Assembly: GCA_018432565.1 (NCBI GenBank)
Contig: JAHDSS010000573.1
Coordinates: forward strand, 1 to 6,230
Length of the DNA stretch: 6,230 bases
Direction of reading: 5' to 3'
DNA from: Kiritimatiellia bacterium
GTDB lineage: Bacteria; Verrucomicrobiota; Kiritimatiellia; CAIQIC01; Lenti-01
The position numbers were made by a program, and so were the translations under genes. The notes under the pieces are model-generated. The model was not told the DNA's origin. It saw only the letters and a program-made list of their open reading frames with translations, and made no database searches. Within the stretch, counting starts at the first letter, position 1. Each line of letters opens with the position of its first letter. Of this stretch, positions 1-5,958 are shown piece by piece.

Positions 1-134
1 CGAAGCAACCGTTCTGCGACGGACAGCCGAAGGTTTGCTTTCATCAACGAAACATCCATGCCATACGCTTCCGCCCGTTTCCAGGCGGCGGACATTGGAT
101 TCTGCTGGAGATTGGTGTGACGATCCGTTGTCAT
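1..134 (-). CDS. Small conserved hypothetical protein, N-terminal part (runs off the left edge)
   Basis: This is an open minus-strand frame that continues beyond base 1, so only about 44 codons are visible. The protein begins MTTDRHTNLQQNP and continues through SAAWKRAEAYGMD and LRLSVAERLLR, a mixed charged, helix-like composition typical of real protein. I recall similar openings (a WKRAE.YG.D segment followed by NLRL...ER.RR) in small uncharacterised proteins of planctomycete/Verrucomicrobia-type genomes, sometimes beside nucleotidyltransferase genes, but I cannot name a function. An in-frame ATG at 183-185 would add 17 residues (MDGFPIGTVGG...). I prefer the 134 start because the extra part looks like leader sequence, though neither start has a strong ribosome binding site. 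It lies 112 bp after the aminotransferase stop and reads in the same direction, so it may be a separate unit rather than part of the glycan operon. Confidence 0.55.
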   Translation of the reverse strand, partial: MTTDRHTNLQQNPMSAAWKRAEAYGMDVSLMKANLRLSVAERLL

Positions 135-246
135 GATCCTGCCCGGCAAGGCCCCCCCGACCGTTCCAATGGGAAATCCGTCCATGGGCGAACCCAGCCG
201 TCCTTACGCTACCTGTCCTCCCGGCCACCGTCAATCGGCCTTCCGA

Positions 247-1539
247 TCATGCTGAAATTCTGCGGATGATGCCGCAGACGCGATCCAGGTCGCCGTCCGT
301 CATCGCCGTCCCCGACGGCAGGCACAGCCCCTGTTCGAACAGCCGGTCGCTGACCGCCTCGTTCGCCGCCGTCCAGAGCTTCGCGCCCTGGAAGACCGGC
401 TGCAAGTGCATCGGTTTCCACACGGGGCGCGCCTCGATGTTTTCGGTCTCCAGCGCCTCGCGCACCGCATGCGTGTCCGCCCCGAAAGCCGTTGGATCGA
501 TCCGGATCACCGTCAGCCAGCGGTTGCCGCGGCACCCGTCCGGCTCCGGCATGAAGGAGATGCCCGGCAGCTCTCCCAGCCGCGTCCGGTAGCCGTCGAA
601 AATCTCCCGGCGGCGGGCCACCCGCTCGTCCAGGACTTCCAGCTGGCCCCGGCCAATGGCGGCCAGGATATTGCTCATGCGGTAGTTGAACCCGATTTCC
701 GTGTGCTGGTACCACGGCGCGGGATCCCGCGCCTGCTGCGACAGCTTGCGCGCGTGATCGATCAGCTCCGAATCGTGCGATGCCAGCATGCCCCCGCCCG
801 ACGTGGTGATGATCTTGTTGCCGTTGAACGAAAACACCGCCGCCCACGCGCCGAACCCGGCATGACGCCAGGGCTCCGAGGTCCGGGGTCCGGAGTCCGA
901 GGTCCGAGGTCCGGCTGTTTCCTTGGATATTGGATATTGGATATTGGATATTGGACATTCTGCCCCCCTGACCCCTGCCTCTTGTCCCCTGCCCCCTGCC
1001 CCCTGAACCCTCTCTCCTGTCCCCCGATACCTCGCCCCCATCGCCTCCGCCGAATCGCAGACCACGGGCACGCCATAGCGGTCGCACACCGCCCGGATCC
1101 GCGACAGGTCGCAGGGCTGGCCATAGAGGTCCGTGGGGAGCACGGCCCTGGGCGGTTTGCCTCGCTTCGCGGCATCCGCCAGCGCCTGCTCCAGCAGCGA
1201 CGGGTCCATGTTCCAGCTGGCTTCGTCGCAGTCTATGAACACCGGGGTGGCCCCTTGGAACGTCACCGGCGTCACGCTGCCGATGAACGTCAGGGTCGAG
1301 GCGAACACCTCATCGCCGGGCCCCGCGCCCAGATGCCGCAGGGCCAGATGCGTGGCGGCGGTGCCGCTGGACAGCGCCACGCAGTGCGGAATGCCGGTAT
1401 AAGCCGAGAATTCGGCCTCGAACGCGTCCACCATCGGCCCCAGCGGGGCGATGTAGTTCGACTCGAACGCCTGCCGGACGAGTTCCTGCTCCCGCCCGCT
1501 CATGTGCGGCGGAGACAAAAATATCCTCGGATTCTTCAT
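247..1539 (-). CDS. DegT/DnrJ/EryC1/StrS-family sugar aminotransferase (PglE-like) with an in-frame repeat insert
   Basis: This is a PLP-dependent aminotransferase that would convert a 4-keto (or 3-keto) sugar nucleotide to the amino sugar in the cytoplasm. Family landmarks are the N-terminal IFLSPPHMSG segment, the phosphate-binding SSGTAATH (residues 58-64), the cofactor Asp in VVCDSAEAMGA (D162), the Schiff-base lysine in FSFNGNKIITTSGGGM (K242), IGFNYRMSNILAAIGRGQL (282-300) and the C-terminal RPVWKPMH and CLPSGTAMT motifs. The FNGNKIITTSGGG form is typical of UDP-4-keto-6-deoxy-GlcNAc aminotransferases such as PglE, which fits the PglC-like gene just upstream. The exact substrate is inference. 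At 430 aa it is longer than the usual ~370-390, and the excess is residues ~174-225, a low-complexity heptamer-repeat insert between YRG and HAGFG. The frame stays open and all cofactor residues remain, so the gene may be functional. The ATG at 1537-1539 follows an AAAGGA ribosome site about 10 bases upstream, 21 bp after the sugar transferase stop. Confidence 0.93.
   Translation of the reverse strand: MKNPRIFLSPPHMSGREQELVRQAFESNYIAPLGPMVDAFEAEFSAYTGIPHCVALSSGTAATHLALRHLGAGPGDEVFASTLTFIGSVTPVTFQGATPVFIDCDEASWNMDPSLLEQALADAAKRGKPPRAVLPTDLYGQPCDLSRIRAVCDRYGVPVVCDSAEAMGARYRGTGERVQGAGGRGQEAGVRGAECPISNIQYPISKETAGPRTSDSGPRTSEPWRHAGFGAWAAVFSFNGNKIITTSGGGMLASHDSELIDHARKLSQQARDPAPWYQHTEIGFNYRMSNILAAIGRGQLEVLDERVARRREIFDGYRTRLGELPGISFMPEPDGCRGNRWLTVIRIDPTAFGADTHAVREALETENIEARPVWKPMHLQPVFQGAKLWTAANEAVSDRLFEQGLCLPSGTAMTDGDLDRVCGIIRRISA
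875..916. repeat. Heptamer tandem array A (TCCGAGG type) inside the aminotransferase gene
   Basis: Six consecutive 7-bp units with consensus TCCGAGG (plus strand): TCCGAGG, TCCGGGG, TCCGGAG, TCCGAGG, TCCGAGG and a final TCCGGCT. Read on the coding (minus) strand it encodes the PRTSDSGPRTSEP part of the insert. It is one of three different heptamer arrays placed side by side. Seven is not a multiple of three, so one 21-bp block passes through all codon phases and gives a 7-residue peptide cycle. Confidence 0.9.
923..957. repeat. Heptamer tandem array B (TTGGATA type) inside the aminotransferase gene
   Basis: Four perfect TTGGATA units followed by one TTGGACA, in register without a gap. The coding strand reads the complementary TATCCAA and produces the CPISNIQYPISKE stretch. 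It differs sharply in composition (A+T rich) from the G+C-rich arrays on either side, so the insert is a mosaic of separate repeat families rather than one diverged array. Confidence 0.92.
967..1022. repeat. Heptamer tandem array C (CCTGNCC type) inside the aminotransferase gene
   Basis: Eight units in register with consensus CCTGNCC: CCTGACC, CCTGCCT, CTTGTCC, CCTGCCC, CCTGCCC, CCTGAAC, CCTCTCT, CCTGTCC. The coding strand yields the Gly/Gln/Arg-rich GERVQGAGGRGQEAG run at the start of the protein insert. The same heptamer family in the same orientation recurs about 5 kb away at 5971-6040. Confidence 0.88.
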
Positions 1540-1560
1540 GACTATCGCATCCTTTGCCCG

Positions 1561-2238
1561 TTAATAGCGCACGGCTTCCCGCTCCATGCGAGCGGAAAAA
1601 TCCTCGAAATTCAATCCCAGCCGCCGTTCCACGCCCGTCCGTTTCACCAGGGCCGGAGCGACGGTGGCCAGGATGTAGCCGATGTCGCGCCGGAAGGACG
1701 CGGTCTCCAGATACTCCCGGTTGATCCGGACTTTTTCCGGAAAGACCACGTCATCGTTGAACGCTTTGGGATCTTTCGCCAGCGCCAGCAGGCGCTCCTC
1801 GTCGCGGAACAGCAGCGTGGCCGGCCCGGTGATGCCGGGGCGCAGGTCCAGGATGCGGCGATCCTCTCCATGCAATCGGTCGGCATAGCCGGGGACATCC
1901 GGCCGCGGCCCCACGAACGACATCCGGCCCGTCAGCACGTTCCACAACTGCGGCAACTCGTCGAGCTTCCACCGGCGCAGAAACCGGCCGACCGGCGTGA
2001 TGCGCGAGTCGGTCGCCGTCGTCACGCTGCCCCCGGCATCCGCCCCCACCCGCATCGTCCGGAACTTGGCGCAGCGGAACAGACGTCCCTGCCGCCCCAC
2101 CCGCTCCTGAATAAACAGCGCCGGCCCCGGCGACGACAGGCGCACTGCCGCCGCCACCGCCAGCATCACCGGCGACAACAGCACCAGGCCAACGAACGAC
2201 GCCAGCACATCGAATGATCGTTTAATCGCAAAATTCAT
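1561..2238 (-). CDS. PglC-like initiating sugar transferase (bacterial sugar transferase family, PF02397)
   Basis: This is a monotopic phosphoglycosyl transferase that would move a phospho-sugar from a UDP-sugar to undecaprenyl phosphate at the inner face of the membrane, the first step of lipid-linked glycan assembly. At 225 aa it is the short catalytic-domain form, without the extra membrane helices of WbaP-type proteins. Visible motifs are the N-terminal KRSFDVLAS followed by a hydrophobic helix (about 8-32) broken by Ser22-Pro23 as in re-entrant helices, GRLFRCAKFRTM (51-62), the catalytic Asp93-Glu94 in KLDELPQLWNVLTGRMS, and FVGPRPDVPGY (108-118). The C-terminal part carries the usual LRPGITGPA segment. 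The ATG at 2236-2238 has only a weak AAAGA ribosome site. The first palindromic repeat ends 12 bp upstream, so the repeat block forms its leader. With the following PglE-like gene it suggests a diacetamido-sugar route, but no acetyltransferase or dehydratase is in view. Confidence 0.95.
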   Translation of the reverse strand: MNFAIKRSFDVLASFVGLVLLSPVMLAVAAAVRLSSPGPALFIQERVGRQGRLFRCAKFRTMRVGADAGGSVTTATDSRITPVGRFLRRWKLDELPQLWNVLTGRMSFVGPRPDVPGYADRLHGEDRRILDLRPGITGPATLLFRDEERLLALAKDPKAFNDDVVFPEKVRINREYLETASFRRDIGYILATVAPALVKRTGVERRLGLNFEDFSARMEREAVRY

Positions 2239-2250
2239 CGGGGTCTTTAG

Positions 2251-2649
2251 CTACGGATAGTACGGATGTTACGGCTTCAATCCAGAGAACTAAATGGTCC
2301 TAATCCGTACAATCCGTGAAATCCGTAGCTGGCTTTCTTGGTATTAAGATTTTTTTGGCTACGGATGATACGGATTTTACGGATCCGATCCGGTAATCCC
2401 ACCGGTCCTAATCCGTGCAAACCGTGAAATCCGCAGCTGGCTTTCTTAGTATTAAGATTTTTTTGGCTACGGATGATACGGATTTTACGGATTCGATCCG
2501 GTGATCCAATGGTTCTAATCCGTACATTCCGTGAAATCCGTAGCTGGTTTTCATGGCATTAAGAATTTTGGCAACGGATGGTACGGATTTTACGGATTCG
2601 ATCCAGTGATCTCAATGGTTCTAATCCGTGCCATCCGTGAAATCCGTAG
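2251..2649. repeat. Four ~78-bp imperfect palindromes in tandem, 105-108 bp period (units 1-4)
   Basis: The 417 bp between the sugar transferase and the GxxExxY gene hold no coding sequence, only four related units at 2251-2328, 2359-2436, 2467-2543 and 2572-2649. Each starts near CTACGGAT and ends near ATCCGTAG, so it can fold on itself. Each left arm has three copies of TACGGAT-like 7-mers at about 9-bp steps, and each right arm has three inverted copies (ATCCGTR) at the same step. The units are joined by a conserved 28-30 bp linker, CTGGCTTTCTTGGTATTAAG plus a run of T. Units 2 and 3 are the most alike; unit 1 and the linker after unit 3 are more diverged. The block is visibly lower in G+C than the flanking genes. 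Unit 4 ends 6 bp from the GxxExxY stop codon. Confidence 0.93.
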
Positions 2650-2655
2650 CTGTAT

Positions 2656-3048
2656 TTACTCTTGGTTCCCGTAGTTCTCGAGATTGGCCGCGCGCCTGAA
2701 TTTCACTCCCGTGCGGCCAAAGTTGATCAGCAGGCCAACCTCTTTGCGGATAGAGTGGAGTTCGTTGATCAATTGAGCTTCATCCGATGGATTCAGATCC
2801 TGTGCGACTTTAAGTTCCACCACCACTTTGTCTTCAACTAAGAGATCCGCGGCATAATAGCCCACACAGACGTCTTTGAAAAACACTTTGGCCGATGCTT
2901 CTGGTTGCACGTTCAGCCCGCGCAGTTCGAGTTCCACCACCATGGCCCGCTGGTAGACCTTTTCCAGAAACCCGTACCCCATCACCCGGTAGACCTCATA
3001 CGCCGCCCCGATGATCTGTTCGCTAATCTCTTTATGCTTTAGTTCCAT
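2656..3048 (-). CDS. GxxExxY family protein (PD-(D/E)XK nuclease-like fold)
   Basis: This is a 130-aa protein of the GxxExxY family, whose biological role is not established. The signature is GFLEKVY (G26, E29, Y32). A PD-(D/E)XK-type core follows, with D68 in YYAADLLVED and E78/K80 in VVVELKVAQ, then the family's AQLINEL helix (91-97) and GLLINFGRTGVKFRR (105-119). Length is normal for the family and all candidate catalytic residues are present, so it looks intact. A strong GGGGAGG ribosome site precedes the ATG. The gene lies inside the polysaccharide operon in the same direction, but is bracketed on both sides by copies of one palindromic repeat family and is less G+C-rich than its neighbours. 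This suggests it arrived as a cargo or companion of the repeats rather than as a glycan gene. Nuclease activity is inferred from the fold only. Confidence 0.95.
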   Translation of the reverse strand: MELKHKEISEQIIGAAYEVYRVMGYGFLEKVYQRAMVVELELRGLNVQPEASAKVFFKDVCVGYYAADLLVEDKVVVELKVAQDLNPSDEAQLINELHSIRKEVGLLINFGRTGVKFRRAANLENYGNQE

Positions 3049-3053
3049 TTGAT

Positions 3054-3060
3054 CCTCCCC
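3054..3060 (-). promoter_or_regulatory. Strong Shine-Dalgarno site of the GxxExxY gene
   Basis: On the minus strand the bases read GGGGAGG, then five bases, then the ATG at 3048. This is the best ribosome binding site in the window and fixes the start. A dedicated strong site suggests the gene is translated independently of the surrounding operon. Confidence 0.8.
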
Positions 3061-3139
3061 TTCAATCTGGGTTAGGGTGTCATGTTTTGAGGATTCGCCC
3101 CGGCAATCCCACTTGTCCTAATCCGTACAATCCGCGAAA

Positions 3140-3157
3140 CCACGCCAGCCCGCGTGG
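3140..3157. repeat. Perfect hairpin in the 22-bp insert of unit 5
   Basis: CCACGC-CAGCCC-GCGTGG gives a 6-bp stem with a 6-base loop. It sits within a 22-bp segment (3140-3161) that splits the usual GAAATCCGTAG right arm after GAAA. Confidence 0.8.
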
Positions 3158-3270
3158 CAAGTCCGTAGCTGGCTTTCTTGGTATTAAGATTTTTTGGGCT
3201 ACGGATGATACGGATTTTACGGATCCGATCCGGTGACCCAAATGGTTCTAATCCCGTACATTCCGCGAAA

Positions 3271-3288
3271 CCACGCCAGCCCGCGTGG
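3271..3288. repeat. Perfect hairpin in the 22-bp insert of unit 6
   Basis: The sequence and the position within the repeat arm are identical to the hairpin in unit 5. Units 5 and 6 therefore share an ancestor that already carried the insert, while the four units downstream of the GxxExxY gene never had it or lost it. Confidence 0.8.
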
Positions 3289-3314
3289 CAAGTCCGCAGC
3301 TGGGTGTTATGGCT

Positions 3315-4160
3315 CTATCCTTCATAGACCGGCGCCTCGGTCATCGCTTTTTCTGCGACTTGCAGAGCCAGCGTAGTCTCGAATTCGCGGAGCATGCGCC
3401 GAAACTTGTTCTCGAAACCGCGCCGGCCCAGCCCCTGGTGCAAACGTGTTTTCAGCGGCAGGGGGCAGTCCAGATGCCTGAATTCATCCGGGTCGAACTC
3501 ATAGGGATGGCAGTAGGCCATGAAGGTTTCGCCGGCCAGCACCGATTTTTCGATCGCCCAGCGGATGACCGGAAACGGCAGCAGGCGGTGATAGCCGCCG
3601 CCGGCCACTGGCAGGGAGCGCCCGAAGAACGACAGCGTGGCCACGGGAAGCTCCACGAGGGGGGCGCCCCCCGCCAACGCCATCCGCACCGGCTGGCGGG
3701 GAAATCCGGGCACGCCGAAGCGGGCCATGACCGCCGGGTTGATGCTGGCGTCATAGACGAATCCCTCTTCGGCCAGGATCTCGAGCGCCCAGATGGATTC
3801 CTTCACGATCGAGAAATCCGGCGCGCGGTATCCGAGCACCGGACGCCCCGTCAGCGCTTCGAGCTGTCCCCTGGAACGGCGGATGTCTTCGCGGAACTGC
3901 GTCGGCGTCAGCCGGAACACGTCCACGTGCCCGAAGCCGTGCGAGGCCACCTCGTGGCCTTCCGACGCGATGCGCCGGACGGTGTCCGGGAATTTTTCGG
4001 CAAACCGGCCGAGAACGAAGCACGTGGCCTTGACCTTTTCCTCCGCCAGGACATCCAGCACGTGTTCCATGTTCGGTCCCGCGCGGTCCGAAATGGGAAG
4101 ATCCGTGTCCAGGGTGGACTGCGCCCAGTCCTCCACATCCACTGTGCAAACCAACGGCAT
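3315..4160 (-). CDS. Polysaccharide deacetylase, exosortase (XrtA)-linked / DUF3473 type
   Basis: This is a NodB-fold (carbohydrate esterase 4) enzyme expected to remove acetyl groups from N-acetylated sugars of a glycan. At 281 aa it matches the family. Motifs in order are VDVEDW near the N terminus (D8, D11: catalytic base and metal site), the metal-binding HxxxH in EVASHGFGH (H74, H78), GYRAPDFSI (R112), DASINPA, VELPVATLSFFGRSLPVAGGGYHRLLPF (169-196) and YCHPYEFDPDEF (H218, probable catalytic acid). The VAGGGY..LLP block followed by the HP.EFDP motif is characteristic of the deacetylases found in exosortase-A-type polysaccharide clusters. No exosortase is in this window. There is no signal peptide or membrane helix, so it acts in the cytoplasm or on a lipid-linked precursor. 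The ATG at 4158-4160 is 10 bp after the upstream stop, with an AAGGCGG ribosome site, which implies co-transcription and probably coupled translation. Confidence 0.93.
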   Translation of the reverse strand: MPLVCTVDVEDWAQSTLDTDLPISDRAGPNMEHVLDVLAEEKVKATCFVLGRFAEKFPDTVRRIASEGHEVASHGFGHVDVFRLTPTQFREDIRRSRGQLEALTGRPVLGYRAPDFSIVKESIWALEILAEEGFVYDASINPAVMARFGVPGFPRQPVRMALAGGAPLVELPVATLSFFGRSLPVAGGGYHRLLPFPVIRWAIEKSVLAGETFMAYCHPYEFDPDEFRHLDCPLPLKTRLHQGLGRRGFENKFRRMLREFETTLALQVAEKAMTEAPVYEG

Positions 4161-4170
4161 CGTCCGCCTT

Positions 4171-5958
4171 CTATCCGTTCAATTCCATTTCGATCTTCTG
4201 CCCGGCGGCCACGTCCGCCAGCACCGTGGAACGGGACCCGTCGGCGAGTTCCAGATCCACCGGCACCCGGCGGAAATCCGCATCGCCGCGGTTCTCCACC
4301 GCGATCCGCGTGCCGTCCAGAGCCGCCCGGATCCGTCTCGTCCGGGGACTGAGCGCCTCGCGCCAGTATTGACCGACGCCAAACAGCGTATCCACATAAA
4401 ACTCGCCGTGAAAGTCCAGAAGCACGCGCCGGATCAGGGCCTCGGTAAACCGGGTGCAAGCGGGCCCGTCCCACTGGCGCATGTGCTGATGGCACATGTA
4501 CACCATCGGAAGCCCCCGCCGCCGGGAGCGGTGCAGCCAGAACATCAGCATGAAGAAATGAAAGCCGTTCTGCGGATCGGGCGGATAGCGCGAGGTCAGT
4601 TCCACGGCATCGGTTCCGCCGGGATGGTGAGGGGGCGGCTGGAACAGCACGTTGTCCCGCGCCCGGATGTCGGACCCGCTCAGCACCTCGCAGCCGGCGG
4701 CCGCGGCGGCCCGGGGGGTGTCGGCGTCGTTGCACCGCCCCGGCTTGGCCCACGACCGCGGCACAAAACCCCAGGCCCGCTCACAGCGGCGGGCGGCCTC
4801 GAGGATGTTGTCGCGCTGCTCGCCGAACGAAGAGGGGTCTTCCCCCATCCACGGATAGCGCCCCGCCCCCATCTTCGCGTGCGAGATCCAGCCGTTTTCG
4901 GGCGCAGCGGCGGCGGCGGTGTCGTAGTGCAGATGGCCGTGGTTGCCGATTTCCAGCACATACGGCTTGTCCGCGCTCCGGGCCGGCCACGGCGCGCGGT
5001 GCCGCAGAGCCACGCGGGAGCGCACCCACTCGATGAAGCGCGGGATTTCCTCCGCGCCGGTGGCCGCGCCTTCGTGGTCCGCGAATTCGCGCGCGGCCCG
5101 CTCATCCAGCGTCAACCGCGTGGACAAGCACAGAGTCTGCGGGACGGCATACCGCGCCGCCAGGTCCAGCGCGGTCTCCAGGCCTTCGATGGACTGGAAC
5201 GAGCGCACGTCGTAGAGATCCATGTCGCCGCGCCAGACCCAGGCGCTTCGCCGCCCCCCCGGATAGCGGGAAATGGAGACGCGCACCGGCGGATTCTCCG
5301 CGGCGTGCCGGCAGCCGTCGAACGGCAGGCGCACGCCCCGGTTCATCCGATCGCCTTCGATCCGGAGAACCAGCTCCCCGCCGCCGCGCGCCGCATCCGG
5401 CCGCAGGGTCCAGGCGGCCTTTCCGATGCCCGCGGGCGGCAGCGGTTCAAGCTTCTGTTCGGCGTTACCGTTCACCAGCCAGCCGGAAGGGACATCCAGC
5501 CGCACCCGCAGGGGTTCGGGCCACGGCTGGCGGGACGTGTTCAGCACCGTCAGGTCGAGAACAACAGGATGCCCGACCCACAACACGCCCAGGCGATGCC
5601 GCGGAAGGCGTTCCACAAACGGGCCCTCCAGGCTGTACGCCAGGCGCGGAATGCGCTGTTCCGCCAGCCGCCGCCGGACCGCCAGCCGGCCCGCGGCTTC
5701 CAGCAGAATCAGCCCCGCGGCCGCGCCGCACACGATCCCCCAGCCCGCTCCGCCCAGCCGCAAGGCCCCCAGCCCCAGCAGGGCGGCCAGGCATTCAGCC
5801 GCCGTCCGAGGAATCCCCCCTTTCTTGGGAAAGACTTCCCAGGCGACATTGGCCAGGTACATCGCCCAGCCCGCGCGCCAGCGGGCCAGAAAAAAACACC
5901 GCGCCAGCGCCACCGGAGCCAGCAACCCTCCGCCGATTATCAACAGGGTCACTTTCAC
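4171..5958 (-). CDS. Membrane-anchored protein with an Ig-like region and a divergent NodB-like deacetylase domain
   Basis: I recognise no named family for this 595-aa protein. The N terminus is hydrophobic (about 3-26, then 55-90, giving two or three membrane segments) followed by a basic stretch (RLAVRRRLAEQR). Residues ~130-205 look like a beta-sandwich of NEW3/CARDB type (VVLDLTVLNTS...LRVRLDVPSGW...LVLRIEG). From ~240 there are NodB-like elements in the expected order: WRGDMD (D245, D247), a His cluster HGHLH (H340, H344 with H-x3-H spacing), SWAKPGRC (402-409) and a late CHQHM (H490, H492). A second small beta-rich domain ends the protein (~545-595). Assignment as a deacetylase-like enzyme is inference from motif order; its sequence is far from the neighbouring canonical deacetylase. 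The start is a GTG that overlaps the glycosyltransferase stop (GTGA), so translation is probably coupled. The next gene starts 10 bp after its TAG. Confidence 0.7.
   Translation of the reverse strand: MKVTLLIIGGGLLAPVALARCFFLARWRAGWAMYLANVAWEVFPKKGGIPRTAAECLAALLGLGALRLGGAGWGIVCGAAAGLILLEAAGRLAVRRRLAEQRIPRLAYSLEGPFVERLPRHRLGVLWVGHPVVLDLTVLNTSRQPWPEPLRVRLDVPSGWLVNGNAEQKLEPLPPAGIGKAAWTLRPDAARGGGELVLRIEGDRMNRGVRLPFDGCRHAAENPPVRVSISRYPGGRRSAWVWRGDMDLYDVRSFQSIEGLETALDLAARYAVPQTLCLSTRLTLDERAAREFADHEGAATGAEEIPRFIEWVRSRVALRHRAPWPARSADKPYVLEIGNHGHLHYDTAAAAAPENGWISHAKMGAGRYPWMGEDPSSFGEQRDNILEAARRCERAWGFVPRSWAKPGRCNDADTPRAAAAAGCEVLSGSDIRARDNVLFQPPPHHPGGTDAVELTSRYPPDPQNGFHFFMLMFWLHRSRRRGLPMVYMCHQHMRQWDGPACTRFTEALIRRVLLDFHGEFYVDTLFGVGQYWREALSPRTRRIRAALDGTRIAVENRGDADFRRVPVDLELADGSRSTVLADVAAGQKIEMELNG

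Larger units (their letters stand above)
3091..3299. repeat. Palindromic repeat units 5 (left arm lost) and 6, on the far side of the GxxExxY gene
   Basis: These belong to the same family as the four units on the other side of the gene. Unit 5 (about 3091-3168) keeps the centre and right arm but lacks the CTACGGAT...TACGGAT left arm, which is replaced by the GxxExxY gene and its 42-bp leader. Unit 6 (3199-3299) is complete. The two are joined by the same 30-bp linker seen on the other side. Both differ from units 1-4 by an identical 22-bp insertion in the right arm containing a perfect hairpin. Unit 6 ends 15 bp before the stop of the deacetylase gene, so the 266 bp between the two genes is essentially all repeat. 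Confidence 0.92.

Noticed and set aside
184..240. Terminator after the aminotransferase gene.
   Set aside because: Only 4-bp stems (TGGG-CGAA-CCCA at 184-195 and a GGCC pair near 223-240) without a T-run, which is too weak to support.
209..1087. Minus-strand overlapping open frame (292 codons) through the heptamer insert.
   Set aside because: It is an out-of-frame shadow of the aminotransferase, held open because the heptamer arrays contain no stops in any frame. It may still mark the insert's frame tolerance.
406..2217. Long plus-strand open frame (603 codons) opposite the aminotransferase and sugar transferase.
   Set aside because: It is antisense to two genes with clear catalytic motifs, has Arg/His/Pro-rich composition typical of a G+C-rich shadow frame, shows no family motif and crosses both gene boundaries.
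2329..2357. Linker TCTTGGTATTAAGA followed by a T-run as a rho-independent terminator (plus strand).
   Set aside because: The stem is only four weak A/T pairs, no plus-strand gene precedes it, and the same linker is repeated in every unit.
2251..3299. CRISPR array.
   Set aside because: The repeats are ~78-bp palindromes and the ~30-bp intervals are themselves conserved rather than unique spacers. There are no cas genes, and the flanked gene is GxxExxY.
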